From NCBI GenBank assembly GCA_964645005.1, contig CAZXYS010000007.1, positions 51,853 through 115,852 of the forward strand: a DNA stretch of 64,000 bases. Reading direction: 5' to 3'. The notes under the pieces are model-generated. The model had not been told where the DNA came from. It ran no database searches and worked only from the letters and a program-made list of their open reading frames with translations. Numbering within the stretch: the first letter of the stretch is position 1; every line of letters begins with the position of its first letter. Source of the DNA: CAZXYS01 sp964645005. Lineage in GTDB: Bacteria; Bacteroidota; Ignavibacteria; Kapaibacteriales; UBA2268. This document shows positions 36,639 through 44,677 of the stretch, one piece after another. Position numbers and translations under genes: made by a program.

Positions 36639-36853
36639 ATTCCACCAAACCCTTTTTTCTTCACTTTCCCTTCTTTCACGTCCTTTCTAACTTTCTCAGC
36701 TAGTTCCGGCATTTTATCAGCGGTTTCCGAGAACTGCTTATCCCAGTGCTCTTCATCCTCAATTTCTTCAAGGATCATCCGGGCAATTAAATCCTGCTTA
36801 TCCTCCGGCAGATCTTTAATCTTATCCCACGCTTTTTCGAGTTTTTGAGTCAT
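36635..36853 (-). CDS. Antitoxin partner of the RelE/ParE-like toxin
   Basis: This small acidic/basic protein of 72 residues begins MTQKLEKAWDKIKDLPEDKQ and continues with helices LIARMILEEIEDEEHWDKQF. It ends in a basic, glycine-rich tail (KKKGFGGM). It lacks an obvious ribbon-helix-helix or HTH signature, so DNA binding is uncertain. Size, order (upstream of the toxin) and the 4-nt overlap identify it as the antitoxin. Confidence 0.8.
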   Translation of the reverse strand: MTQKLEKAWDKIKDLPEDKQDLIARMILEEIEDEEHWDKQFSETADKMPELAEKVRKDVKEGKVKKKGFGGM

Positions 36854-36928
36854 AATTTTATCCGAAATTTATCGATAATCTCTTATTCTGACGAAATAAA
36901 TATTATAATTGTTTTACTTTCATTTCTC

Positions 36929-37462
36929 TCAAAAGCAATACCCAAGACTGACATAAATAGTCGGGAAAATATATATGGCATTTATACCAGCGCTGAAGAA
37001 CAAACCGCCTTCTTTAGGCTGGTGTCTGTATGAGAGATTAACCATTGTATATCTTTTCCAATCCTTGAATTCAATGAATTTCCCGTCATGTAAATAATCT
37101 TCACTTTCTTTTAAATGTATAATCCCTAACCCAAAATTAAATTGATTGATTCCTTTTAAATGAGTATTTATCATAAAGAATGCACCCTTAAGCGAAAATT
37201 ATATTTCTTTCATCTTCATCAAACTGAAAGAATATCCATAACCTGCACGAAGACTGAAATATGGTGATATAATTCTTTCATAGTCAAAATTATAATATAA
37301 AACCGAAATAATCGGTAATCCCATATCCAAATATACTATATTTCTTGCTAAATCGAACTCTGTGGAATCTTTCTTAGTATGGCTTTTTCTATCAGCTTTT
37401 TCGTCCTCAGCACACAACTCAACTGAAATCAAGCAAACAGCAAATATGCAAAGGTACTTCAT
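36929..37462 (-). pseudogene. Outer-membrane-like protein interrupted by one in-frame stop
   Basis: From ATG 37462 (MKYLCIFAVCLISVELCAED, a signal peptide) a frame runs through beta-strand-rich sequence (YFSLRAGYGYSFSLMKMKEI). It meets TAA at 37199-37201, then continues in the same phase with FSLKGAFFMINTHLKG to GINAIYIFPTIYVSLGYCF at 36929. Alternating hydrophobic residues and the terminal aromatic Phe fit an outer-membrane beta-barrel of about 177 residues. A single nonsense codon separates the halves. Confidence 0.6.
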
Positions 37463-37736
37463 AATGACACATTCTAAAAATTTCAATAATTTTCGGCAAA
37501 ATAAGATTTTTTTCTTTAAAAACATTATTTAATTAAGAAATGTTTGTAAAATTTTGCAAATCAAGCGCTAATAGCTGGCATTTTGACACTTGAATAAATG
37601 CAACCACACTCGATTTTTCCCGTCAAAAGTAAGAAAATCGGGTTCCTTTTCAAAATATTTTCCTATTTTAACATAGATGGATGGATAGAAAATCTGTCCG
37701 CATAATTTTGACAATTCACAATACAGGGGATTATTT

Positions 37737-38472
37737 ATGTCCAAAGCAGGTATACTCTTTATCATGGGCATAGCAATTATTCTTGCATTAAGTAGTTGCG
37801 CTCACCGTCAGTATATGCCGCCGATATCAGTCGTCAAGCCGGATTCGCTGTTGCACATTTCCGATGAAGAAATAAAAGAAGCCTTCAACATGCAGCCCCA
37901 ACTTATAAAGCCATTGACCCTTGCAATTTACAACGCAAGTGTCGATGAAACGCCCCTTATCAATTCATTGGAAGCTCTCGACGGCATAAACAGCATTTTT
38001 GAGATCTCTCCCTGACTTATCGAAGGTGATAAATACAAAAGAAGGAAAGCCCGCCGATGGTACTCGTACCATTCCGAACCCGATGTCACGCCAATTAAAA
38101 AAGTCCGTTTGCACGCAGCCAAAGGTAAAGCCGATATGCTGGTTTACTGCGGCATCACGCACGCCTACAGAGAAGAAACCAATTTCCTCGCATGGGTCAT
38201 ACATAGCTCTGGTTCCGATGATTTTCGTTCCCGGGCAGGATTACGAGCTTGTAACCGAAGTTGATCTTTTCTTTATCGACGTGCGCAACGGCTTCCTTTA
38301 CAGCACCTGCCACGAAAAGATCACCACGAAGGAAAATTACATAACTCTACATTACAAAAATTCATCCAGGCTTGACCGTGCAAAATCAGCAAATGTGGAA
38401 AAACTAATCTCCGGCATGATCAAAGCAACCCAGCGTGTCATCGGCAATGATGAGTTTTACCTGAAAAGGTAG
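37737..38472 (+). pseudogene. Frameshifted lipoprotein gene
   Basis: The start MSKAGILFIMGIAIILALSS followed by CAH is a lipoprotein signal (lipobox LSSC). The frame continues to NSIFEISP, meets TGA at 38013-38015, and carries on in the same phase (SEPDVTPIKKVRLHAAKGKA, MLVYCGITHAYREETNFLAW) to about 38190. The remainder is read in another phase (ALVPMIFVPGQDYELVTEVD, FFIDVRNGFLYSTCHEKI) to TAG at 38470-38472. Both a nonsense codon and a frameshift would have to be repaired to give one ~240-residue lipoprotein. The family is not recognised. Confidence 0.65.
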
Positions 38473-38857
38473 AATAGAAATACCCAGAAATCATTTGTAC
38501 AAAGACACTCTTGGAGAGGTATATAGATAATCTATCGATACAAATACCACTGGTAACCGCGGCAATAATACTGCTCGCAGCCTTAGCGCCGGCGCCCGCC
38601 CAACACAATCCGGCACCATAACGAAGGAGACAGTACTGATGCGGTGATGGGATAAATATGAACGTAGCAGCGGCAAGTCATTCCTTGCCGCTGCGTTCAA
38701 CATAACCAAATTCCCCTCTGTCTCTACTCGCACCAATTCTCTAACGTTGGAACACCATACGTGACACCCCCCGCGTAACTCTAAATTTAAAATTCAGAAC
38801 TTGAAACTTAAACTTTTAAACCCGCAGCCAGCAGCCAATAACCTGTAGCCATGAATG
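38473..38857. other. Spacer with a decayed ORF and a strong hairpin
   Basis: A short plus-strand frame at 38511-38621 (TTG start; IQIPLVTAAIILLAALAPAP in its middle) looks like an isolated signal-peptide-like fragment and is not called. A hairpin GAACG...CAGCGGCAAG (38660-38677) with CTTGCCGCTGCGTTC (38684-38698) follows, without a U tract. Nothing else is recognisable. Confidence 0.45.
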
Positions 38858-40768
38858 TTATCTATTAATCTGCCTCAATCCCCGCATCGCATATTCATTC
38901 TCCGGGTCGATCTCCAGCGCTAGATTAAACGCTTTTCGTGCCTTATCGCGGTCACCTGTATAGAGAGCATAGCTGCCTATGTTAGCAACATTCACCGCGG
39001 CAATTTCCTGAATCCCATCTACCAAATGCCCCGACTGCCCCTCCAGCGACGCAATAAATTTTTTCATATCAAGATTATCCAGCGACACATCATACTTCTT
39101 ACCCTTCTCTCGCAGGCGGTAGGTAAAACCTTCCGGCACCTTCGCATATTTCTGACCGACTTCTTTTTCAGTCTGCATCAAATCTATTGTCAGATATACC
39201 GGTCGCTTCCCAAAATTCTCATCGATATAGCAATTCAGCAGCCCGACGAAATTACTCTGAATGCTCATCCTGTCATAAGTCTCATCCGCCTCAAATTTTT
39301 GCAGATCTCGCATATATGAATCAAACCCGGGTTTGCATTGTTCCCTTAGCTCGGGATTCCACTGCAAAAGCTGATGCGGGTACCAGGTCCGCCTCATTAA
39401 TTCTTTCTCGATGAGCGTCACATCCGGACGCATCCCTTCCACATGCTTCTTATACCAGAACGCCGAGCACCAGTAATCCCACTGCGCCGAGATCACTATC
39501 GCATCTTCCTCCAGATTCTCCAGCAGAATATCCGTATATTCCGCCACCAGGTAATTATCCGACTGACCATTGCTCTGGAAATTCATCACAAGCGACACCA
39601 GCGGCACAATAAATATCACCGGCAATATCTTGGGCATCTTCTGCGCCAGCCAGTAAAATCCCGCCCCCGCAAAAATAATCGCCGCTGCGAACGCCGTCAG
39701 GAAATACACCTCGATATCATGTATCGAATAATTCATCGAATAGACAAAACACACGACTAACAGAAGCGCCACAAACCAGAACGTCTCCTTCGACAGCTTA
39801 AACAGCTTCCCTATCCCCAGCAAGAATGGAATAATCCCAATCCACCCCAGTTGATAAGGGAACGCTTCAGAGAATTTTGTAAAATTTTTACTCCACGACT
39901 CCGAACCCGAGAACATCCACACTTGGTACTGTTTCCCCTGCACATGATACATAAACTTATCGAAACCCCGATGCACCCAGCCCCAGTTGAACTCCGGCAA
40001 TCCGGCGCTCCTTATCGGCATATAGATATAGAAACTCAGTCCCAGCAGCAACGGCAGTATCAGCAGCGCCAAAAACTTCCATCTCTCGCCGCTAAAATCA
40101 AACTTCTTCCCCGGCCGCTTGAAATACATAAATAAAATTGCCGGCAGCAACAGTATCGTAGTCATGTGATTAGAAAATCCCAGCCCAATCAAAAACGCGC
40201 TCAGGATCAAATATTTATTCGAACCCGTGAAAATCCCGTTCAAAAAAGTCAGCAAAATCAAATTCATCAACAGCAGTTGCAGCGAATACACCTCCAGCGA
40301 AGTCCCCTGCTCCCAGACCGTAGCAGCAAAACTATACGCCAGCGCCGCCCCAAGCGACACCATCAGGATATTCCCCGTTGTCAACTTCACGGGCTTCTTA
40401 GGCTCAGCTTTTTTCTTTGCTTTACGCTTATCCTGCTTCGCGGGTTTGATAGCACTTTTCTCATTCAACTGCTCAAAAATTGTAAACGCCACATTGAAAA
40501 ACACCATCCCCGACGCCGCAGTCACGAAAGCCGCAAATAAATTCAGCGAATATATCGTCGAAAACGGCAGCGGCAGCAACGTCCACAGATGCCCCAGTAT
40601 CGTAAACAGCGGATATCCTGTCGGATGGGCTATCCCCAGCGTCGCGCATGCTCCCGCAAGCTCTCCGTTATCGGTGAACATCACATCCGGCGCGCATGTA
40701 ATTACATACACGACAAAAGTAATCACAAACACGAATATCGAAAACGTCCACCTGCTCTCAATCTTCAT
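38858..40768 (-). CDS. DUF2723 multi-pass membrane protein
   Basis: The 636-residue protein starts with a membrane anchor and the DUF2723 hallmark APDVMFTDNGELAGACATLG followed by IAHPTGYPLFTILGHLW. About ten more membrane segments and a soluble C-terminal part follow. The last ~35 residues form a TPR-like unit (ARKAFNLALEIDPENEYAMR). DUF2723 is related to GT-C glycosyltransferases, and in Bacteroidota members have been linked to protein O-mannosylation. It overlaps the upstream TPR gene by 4 nt, so the two are translationally coupled. Confidence 0.9.
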   Translation of the reverse strand: MKIESRWTFSIFVFVITFVVYVITCAPDVMFTDNGELAGACATLGIAHPTGYPLFTILGHLWTLLPLPFSTIYSLNLFAAFVTAASGMVFFNVAFTIFEQLNEKSAIKPAKQDKRKAKKKAEPKKPVKLTTGNILMVSLGAALAYSFAATVWEQGTSLEVYSLQLLLMNLILLTFLNGIFTGSNKYLILSAFLIGLGFSNHMTTILLLPAILFMYFKRPGKKFDFSGERWKFLALLILPLLLGLSFYIYMPIRSAGLPEFNWGWVHRGFDKFMYHVQGKQYQVWMFSGSESWSKNFTKFSEAFPYQLGWIGIIPFLLGIGKLFKLSKETFWFVALLLVVCFVYSMNYSIHDIEVYFLTAFAAAIIFAGAGFYWLAQKMPKILPVIFIVPLVSLVMNFQSNGQSDNYLVAEYTDILLENLEEDAIVISAQWDYWCSAFWYKKHVEGMRPDVTLIEKELMRRTWYPHQLLQWNPELREQCKPGFDSYMRDLQKFEADETYDRMSIQSNFVGLLNCYIDENFGKRPVYLTIDLMQTEKEVGQKYAKVPEGFTYRLREKGKKYDVSLDNLDMKKFIASLEGQSGHLVDGIQEIAAVNVANIGSYALYTGDRDKARKAFNLALEIDPENEYAMRGLRQINR

Positions 40769-41718
40769 TTGTCTTTACCGCAGTATTTATCTATCAAACG
40801 CTGCGATGGTCCGTGCCCGAGTTCCAGTGCTTTCTTCAAATCCTTGCAGGCGCCCTCATCATCGTCGGTGTACAGCTTCGCCACCCCGCGATAATAATAA
40901 ACCTCCGGTCCTGCGCCCTGCAGACTTTCCACCTTATTAAAATCTTCTATCGCTTTCTTATATTCCTTCAGCCCGTACCGCGCTATCCCGCGATTTATAA
41001 GCGCATCCTTATCGTACTCATTCTTCTCAAGATAGGTCGTCAGATCCTCTTCCGCGCCCGCATGGAACTTCAGCTTTATCCTTATACTCCCGCGATTATA
41101 GTAAGCCTCCATCAAATCAGGATTCTTCGAAATCGCATAGGAATAATCCTCCTCAGCAGCCTGATTCTTACCCAGTTCTTCCTTCGCCATGCCGCGGTTT
41201 ATAAAAGCTTTCGCATGATCAGGATCAATCTCCAGCACCTTAGAAAAGTCCTCTATCGCCCCTTCGAAATCCATATTGTCGAACTTAATCTTCGCCCTGT
41301 TGAAGTACAGCTTCGAATTTGACTGATCCCTATCGACCGCCTTATTGATATTTTTCAGAGCGCTCTGATACTTCCCAAGCTGGGATTGCACATTCGCCAG
41401 CGCCAAAAGCGCCTCCGGATCTGTCGAGTCGATCTCCAGCGTCCTCTGATAATCCTTCTCGGCGCCTTCCGGGTTATCCACCTTTTCCTTCAGCTTCGCC
41501 CGGTTAAAGAACAGCCCCGGATCGCCCGAATTTAGCTCAGCCGCTTTATTATAATCCTTTATCGCTTCGTCGTATTCGCCGCGCAGCGTCTTCTTCCGCG
41601 CGCTTATCATAAGTTCGGAATAAGTCTGCGCATAAGCCTCGCCGACCGTCAGCAATACCGCAACAGCCAGCATAAGAGCAGTTTTTAAATTAAAGAACAA
41701 CTTCAATTTTGACAACAT
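40765..41718 (-). CDS. Tetratricopeptide repeat protein
   Basis: The 317-residue protein has a signal peptide (ending VGEAYAQ) and about eight TPR units from residue ~33. Typical repeats are YDEAIKDYNKAAELNSGDPG and YNRGSIRIKLKFHAGAEEDL. It is predicted to be periplasmic or surface-facing and to mediate protein contacts. It follows queD by 3 bp and overlaps the DUF2723 gene by 4 nt, so it is part of the four-gene operon. Confidence 0.92.
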   Translation of the reverse strand: MLSKLKLFFNLKTALMLAVAVLLTVGEAYAQTYSELMISARKKTLRGEYDEAIKDYNKAAELNSGDPGLFFNRAKLKEKVDNPEGAEKDYQRTLEIDSTDPEALLALANVQSQLGKYQSALKNINKAVDRDQSNSKLYFNRAKIKFDNMDFEGAIEDFSKVLEIDPDHAKAFINRGMAKEELGKNQAAEEDYSYAISKNPDLMEAYYNRGSIRIKLKFHAGAEEDLTTYLEKNEYDKDALINRGIARYGLKEYKKAIEDFNKVESLQGAGPEVYYYRGVAKLYTDDDEGACKDLKKALELGHGPSQRLIDKYCGKDK

Positions 41719-41721
41719 AAG

Positions 41722-42141
41722 CTATAACTCCCTTTCAATTTCCGCAAAAGCATCTTCAGTTTCATAAAGTCGAATACCAATCTTTTTCAATCGGGAAAAT
41801 TTCCCATATTCAGGAAAAATCTCATCGAGTATCATCTCCGCAATATTCTCCGCCGTCGAATAGCCTTCCATCACATTATACCTGAAGCCATTTTCCTTCA
41901 GAAAATCTATCATCAGCGTATCCCCGCTGTCGCAGATAAAAGAATGGTCCAGCCTTTCGACAATCGGTCGCATTGCGTGCTCGATATCATAATAATCTAT
42001 CACCATCGAATTTTCATCTTTATCGCCTGTTATTTCGATCCGCAGCTTATATGTATGCCCGTGGACATTCCCGCACGGACCATCATGGAATGGCAGCCTG
42101 TGACTCATCTCCCACTTAAATTCTTTCGCCACCTTAAACAT
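41722..42141 (-). CDS. queD: 6-carboxy-5,6,7,8-tetrahydropterin synthase
   Basis: The 139-residue QueD/PTPS-family enzyme converts dihydroneopterin triphosphate to carboxytetrahydropterin in queuosine synthesis. Zinc ligands are the His in WEMSHRLPF and the two His in NVHGHTYKL. The catalytic Cys is in GPCGNVHGH, giving the CxxxHGH spacing of QueD rather than PTPS. DHSFICD and EGYSTAENIAEMI are also conserved. It lies 3 bp after queF, which supports the pathway assignment. Confidence 0.94.
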   Translation of the reverse strand: MFKVAKEFKWEMSHRLPFHDGPCGNVHGHTYKLRIEITGDKDENSMVIDYYDIEHAMRPIVERLDHSFICDSGDTLMIDFLKENGFRYNVMEGYSTAENIAEMILDEIFPEYGKFSRLKKIGIRLYETEDAFAEIEREL

Positions 42142-42144
42142 TAT

Positions 42145-42501
42145 CTACTCCTTAACCTGTTCATCTTTCTTATAATTAGCTCTAATCGTCGAATGCATTC
42201 CGCCGCGCGTCGACCACTCGGAAACAATTTCCATTTCCAGCGGCTCGCAGGCGGCTGCCAGATCATCCAGGATAGCATTCGTCACATCCTCATAGAAAAT
42301 TCCTTTATTCCTGAACTCCAGGAAATAATATTTCAAAGATTTCAGTTCCAGGCAGGTTTTATCCGGCACATAGCGCACCGTTATGATCCCGAAATCCGGC
42401 AGCCCGGTTTTCGGGCACACCGACGTAAATTCGGGATTCACATGTTCTATCCAATATTTTCTTCCCGGTTTCGGATTCGGGAACGTTTCAATATCTTTCA
42501 T
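42145..42501 (-). CDS. queF: NADPH-dependent 7-cyano-7-deazaguanine reductase
   Basis: This single-domain (type I, ~118 residues) QueF reduces preQ0 to preQ1 in queuosine synthesis. The catalytic Cys is in FTSVCPKTGLPDFG, and the LELKSLKYYFLEFRNKGIFY block, with the substrate-binding Glu, follows. I prefer ATG 42501 (MKDIETFPNPKPGR), which has TTAGG upstream, over the codon at 42528, which has no RBS. No preQ1 riboswitch-like hairpin is seen in the upstream spacer. queC and queE are absent from the window. Confidence 0.94.
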   Translation of the reverse strand: MKDIETFPNPKPGRKYWIEHVNPEFTSVCPKTGLPDFGIITVRYVPDKTCLELKSLKYYFLEFRNKGIFYEDVTNAILDDLAAACEPLEMEIVSEWSTRGGMHSTIRANYKKDEQVKE

Positions 42502-42730
42502 TTCAGACCTAACATTGTTTACACACATAAAATTAACGAATTATATGGTATAAGCAAAACGCATTGAGGCAAAATAATTTTTTTAACTCTACTCCCCAAT
42601 AAAAAATTGATTCTAAGTGCTTTGTCATCAATTCGAAATTATTTATCTTTTTTTGAAGACAAGGGATTTTTATAAAACCAATATCCATTAATAGCTTTAC
42701 GTCTTAGAATTAACTTATAGTATTAATTAT

Positions 42731-42760
42731 TTTGCTTTCAAACTATTTTGTTTATATTTG
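42731..42760 (+). promoter_or_regulatory. FCB-type promoter of the DUF2335 module
   Basis: TTTG (42731-42734), 18 bases, then TATATTTG (42753-42760) fits TTTG-N19-TAnnTTTG with one base less spacing. The first start codon of the module is 38 bp downstream. Confidence 0.55.
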
Positions 42761-42798
42761 TAAGATAAAGCAGATCAGTAGTATAAGAAGGTAGATAA

Positions 42799-43074
42799 AT
42801 GAAAACAACACATATAAAAGTGCCAATCAGAGCTTTGAAGTGCAATTATAATCCCAGAGTGCCATTCTTAATTAGCGTGGGGTCAGCAATAGATCTTTTC
42901 GGAAGTGTTAGATTTCATAAAATAACAAGACATAGTCTGGCAAAAGATGCAAAAAAGATATCAAGAGACTGGGATCAAATAGGAAAAGACCTAAGAAAAG
43001 CTATTGAGCATGTTGCAAATATAATCAAGAATACTAATGAAAAAAGAGAAGAAGTCAGAGAATTCGAAGATTGA
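42799..43074 (+). CDS. Small basic protein upstream of a DUF2335 gene
   Basis: The 91-residue protein (MKTTHIKVPIRALKCNYNPR) has no signal peptide or membrane segment. Its C-terminal half is a long helix with SRDWDQIGKDLRKAIEH. The DW-IG-DL-A pattern looks like a conserved motif. I do not recognise a named family. It overlaps the downstream DUF2335 gene by 38 nt in another frame and sits behind its own promoter, so the two proteins are probably made together. Confidence 0.75.
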   Translation: MKTTHIKVPIRALKCNYNPRVPFLISVGSAIDLFGSVRFHKITRHSLAKDAKKISRDWDQIGKDLRKAIEHVANIIKNTNEKREEVREFED

Positions 43075-43561
43075 TTCTTATAAAGGTGCGCCGTTCAAAG
43101 ATGATGAAAATGATAAACCGGCGGATAATTTATCCGATGAACATAGACAGGATGTTACTGGAAATTTATCTATAAGTTCTTCTAAATCTTTTTCTATTGG
43201 ACCATTGCCACATCCCGATTTTCTGGAAAAATACGAACAAATATTACCAGGCGCTGCTGAAAGAATTTTTACTACCTCGGAAATGTATCGGGATGCTAAT
43301 ATTGAAGATAATCATGAACTTGTTAAATCGGAAGTTGGATCAACTAAAAGGGGACAGTGGTTCGCTTTTATTATATCAATGACTGCGATTATTAGTGGTG
43401 TTCTTGTAGCATTATTTGAATCTGTTTGGGGGGGCTCTTCAATTTCAATTGTAACTATAATTGCTCTTTTAATCATATATGCGAAATCTGCCAAATTACA
43501 GTTGAAATTTGGCAAAGGATATGGGGACGACGAAACTGATAATGAAGACGAGCCTGAATAA
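43037..43561 (+). CDS. DUF2335 two-transmembrane protein
   Basis: The 174-residue protein has a charged, disordered N-terminus (residues 1-50). The DUF2335 core follows: GPLPHPDFLEKYEQILPGAA, then SEVGSTKRGQWFAFIISMTA. Two membrane segments (FAFIISMTAIISGVLVALF and ISIVTIIALLIIYAK) and a very acidic tail (GDDETDNEDEPE) complete it. The hairpin topology places both ends in the cytoplasm. Such small 2TM proteins are common in accessory regions; a conflict or membrane-effector role is possible but not shown. Confidence 0.85.
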   Translation: MKKEKKSENSKIDSYKGAPFKDDENDKPADNLSDEHRQDVTGNLSISSSKSFSIGPLPHPDFLEKYEQILPGAAERIFTTSEMYRDANIEDNHELVKSEVGSTKRGQWFAFIISMTAIISGVLVALFESVWGGSSISIVTIIALLIIYAKSAKLQLKFGKGYGDDETDNEDEPE

Positions 43562-43707
43562 TTGAGCTATTAAAATAAATCTTAATTATAGTTTTTCAGG
43601 ATTTTGATAATAAAAGATTGGTTTTAAATAATTTTAGTTGTGTATAACATTATTTTTTAGTAATTTAAAATATTAATATAGGCATATTTAATATTTAGGA
43701 GCAATAC

Positions 43708-44070
43708 ATGAACAACATACTTCGAATATTCGTTTTATTCGCAGCTATTCTTGTAATATCTTGCAGCAGCGAAGCAAACAATGAAGAAAAAGACACTACA
43801 AAAACCAATGAAACTGCACAAACTAAAGAAAAAGAAGACACCAAAGAAACTTCAGATCCCGGAATTTTTTTAGAAAATTACAATAAAGTTAAGGACGGCA
43901 TGGATCTATCCTCTGTCGAAAAATTATTGAGTAAAAATCACTATAGAGTATCCTCATCCGGATCAGGCGATTCAAAAACCGAAACTTACACTTGGGAAGA
44001 TGGACCTAAAACAATCTCCATAACTTTTGTTGGCGGCGAGGTAGCGCATAAAGTTCAGTCCGGATTATAG
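43708..44070 (+). CDS. Small lipoprotein with SmpA/DUF3862-like domain
   Basis: The 120-residue protein has a lipobox (AILVISCSS), a Thr/Lys/Glu-rich spacer, and a C-terminal domain NYNKVKDGMDLSSVEKLLSK with TETYTWEDG and ISITFVGGEV. This is the pattern of DUF3862/SmpA-OmlA-like small lipoproteins. It is probably anchored at the outer membrane facing the periplasm. The RBS is AGGAG at 43697-43701. A MITE-like element begins 12 bp after the stop. Confidence 0.85.
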   Translation: MNNILRIFVLFAAILVISCSSEANNEEKDTTKTNETAQTKEKEDTKETSDPGIFLENYNKVKDGMDLSSVEKLLSKNHYRVSSSGSGDSKTETYTWEDGPKTISITFVGGEVAHKVQSGL

Positions 44071-44075
44071 CAGAA

Positions 44076-44510
44076 AATCATTAAACCCGGATTCACAATA
44101 CAAAAGTTGCATTTGTAGCAAAAAACAGCTAACCCGCCTCAGAAAGTCCCGTCAGATGTTACATCTGACAAAATTCTCCTCCTTGAGGGGTGCCTGAGCG
44201 CAGTTGCAGCTCAGCGGAAACCACGCTTTAGCGTGGTGAGGGCGGGGTGGATTCTTATTTAGTTCCTGATGTTTGTATAAAACCTATAAAAATTATACTT
44301 ACAAAAGAGTTAGATGGGATTTTTCATTAGATTATTCTTTCAATATCATAAACAATTAAACACTAAGAAATTAACCACCCCTTCTTTTCCCCTCCTTAAT
44401 AAGGAGGCGAGTGAAGCCGAAGGCTTTACGGGGCGGTTCTTCTAAATTAGTAAAATATAATATGTTAGTAGGTTTGATGATTTCTAATGCTAAATCCGGG
44501 TTTAATCATT
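44076..44510. mobile_element. MITE-like element with 11-bp terminal repeats and 7-bp target duplication
   Basis: AATCATT occurs at 44076-44082 and again at 44504-44510 in direct orientation. Just inside are AAACCCGGATT (44083-44093) and AATCCGGGTTT (44493-44503), a perfect inverted repeat. The 421-bp interior codes for nothing. It contains several palindromic modules: TCAGATGTTACATCTGA, ACCACGCTTTAGCGTGGT, and the AACCACCCC...GGGGCGGTT block at 44373-44438. The layout fits a miniature inverted-repeat transposable element. Confidence 0.7.
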
Positions 44511-44677
44511 CCCATAATAGTATCCTCATTTATTTTCAAACGCTAATATACCAAATTATTGTGAGTTAAATCGTTTTTTCTTACTATGTCAATTGTGACA
44601 TCTATACTAAAATATTCATGATAAGTTTTTATTTCTTAACTTAAAATTTAGGACTTAAAATTTTTCTTAAAGCTTTC
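44511..44677. other. AT-rich gene-free spacer
   Basis: No gene is visible. A short direct tract (AACTTAAAATTTAGGACTTA at about 44638) lies just before the IgGFc-type gene stop. Confidence 0.4.

Noticed and set aside
42529..42798. PreQ1 riboswitch upstream of queF
   Set aside because: I found no hairpin followed by an A-rich tail of the preQ1-I type in the spacer on the queF strand.
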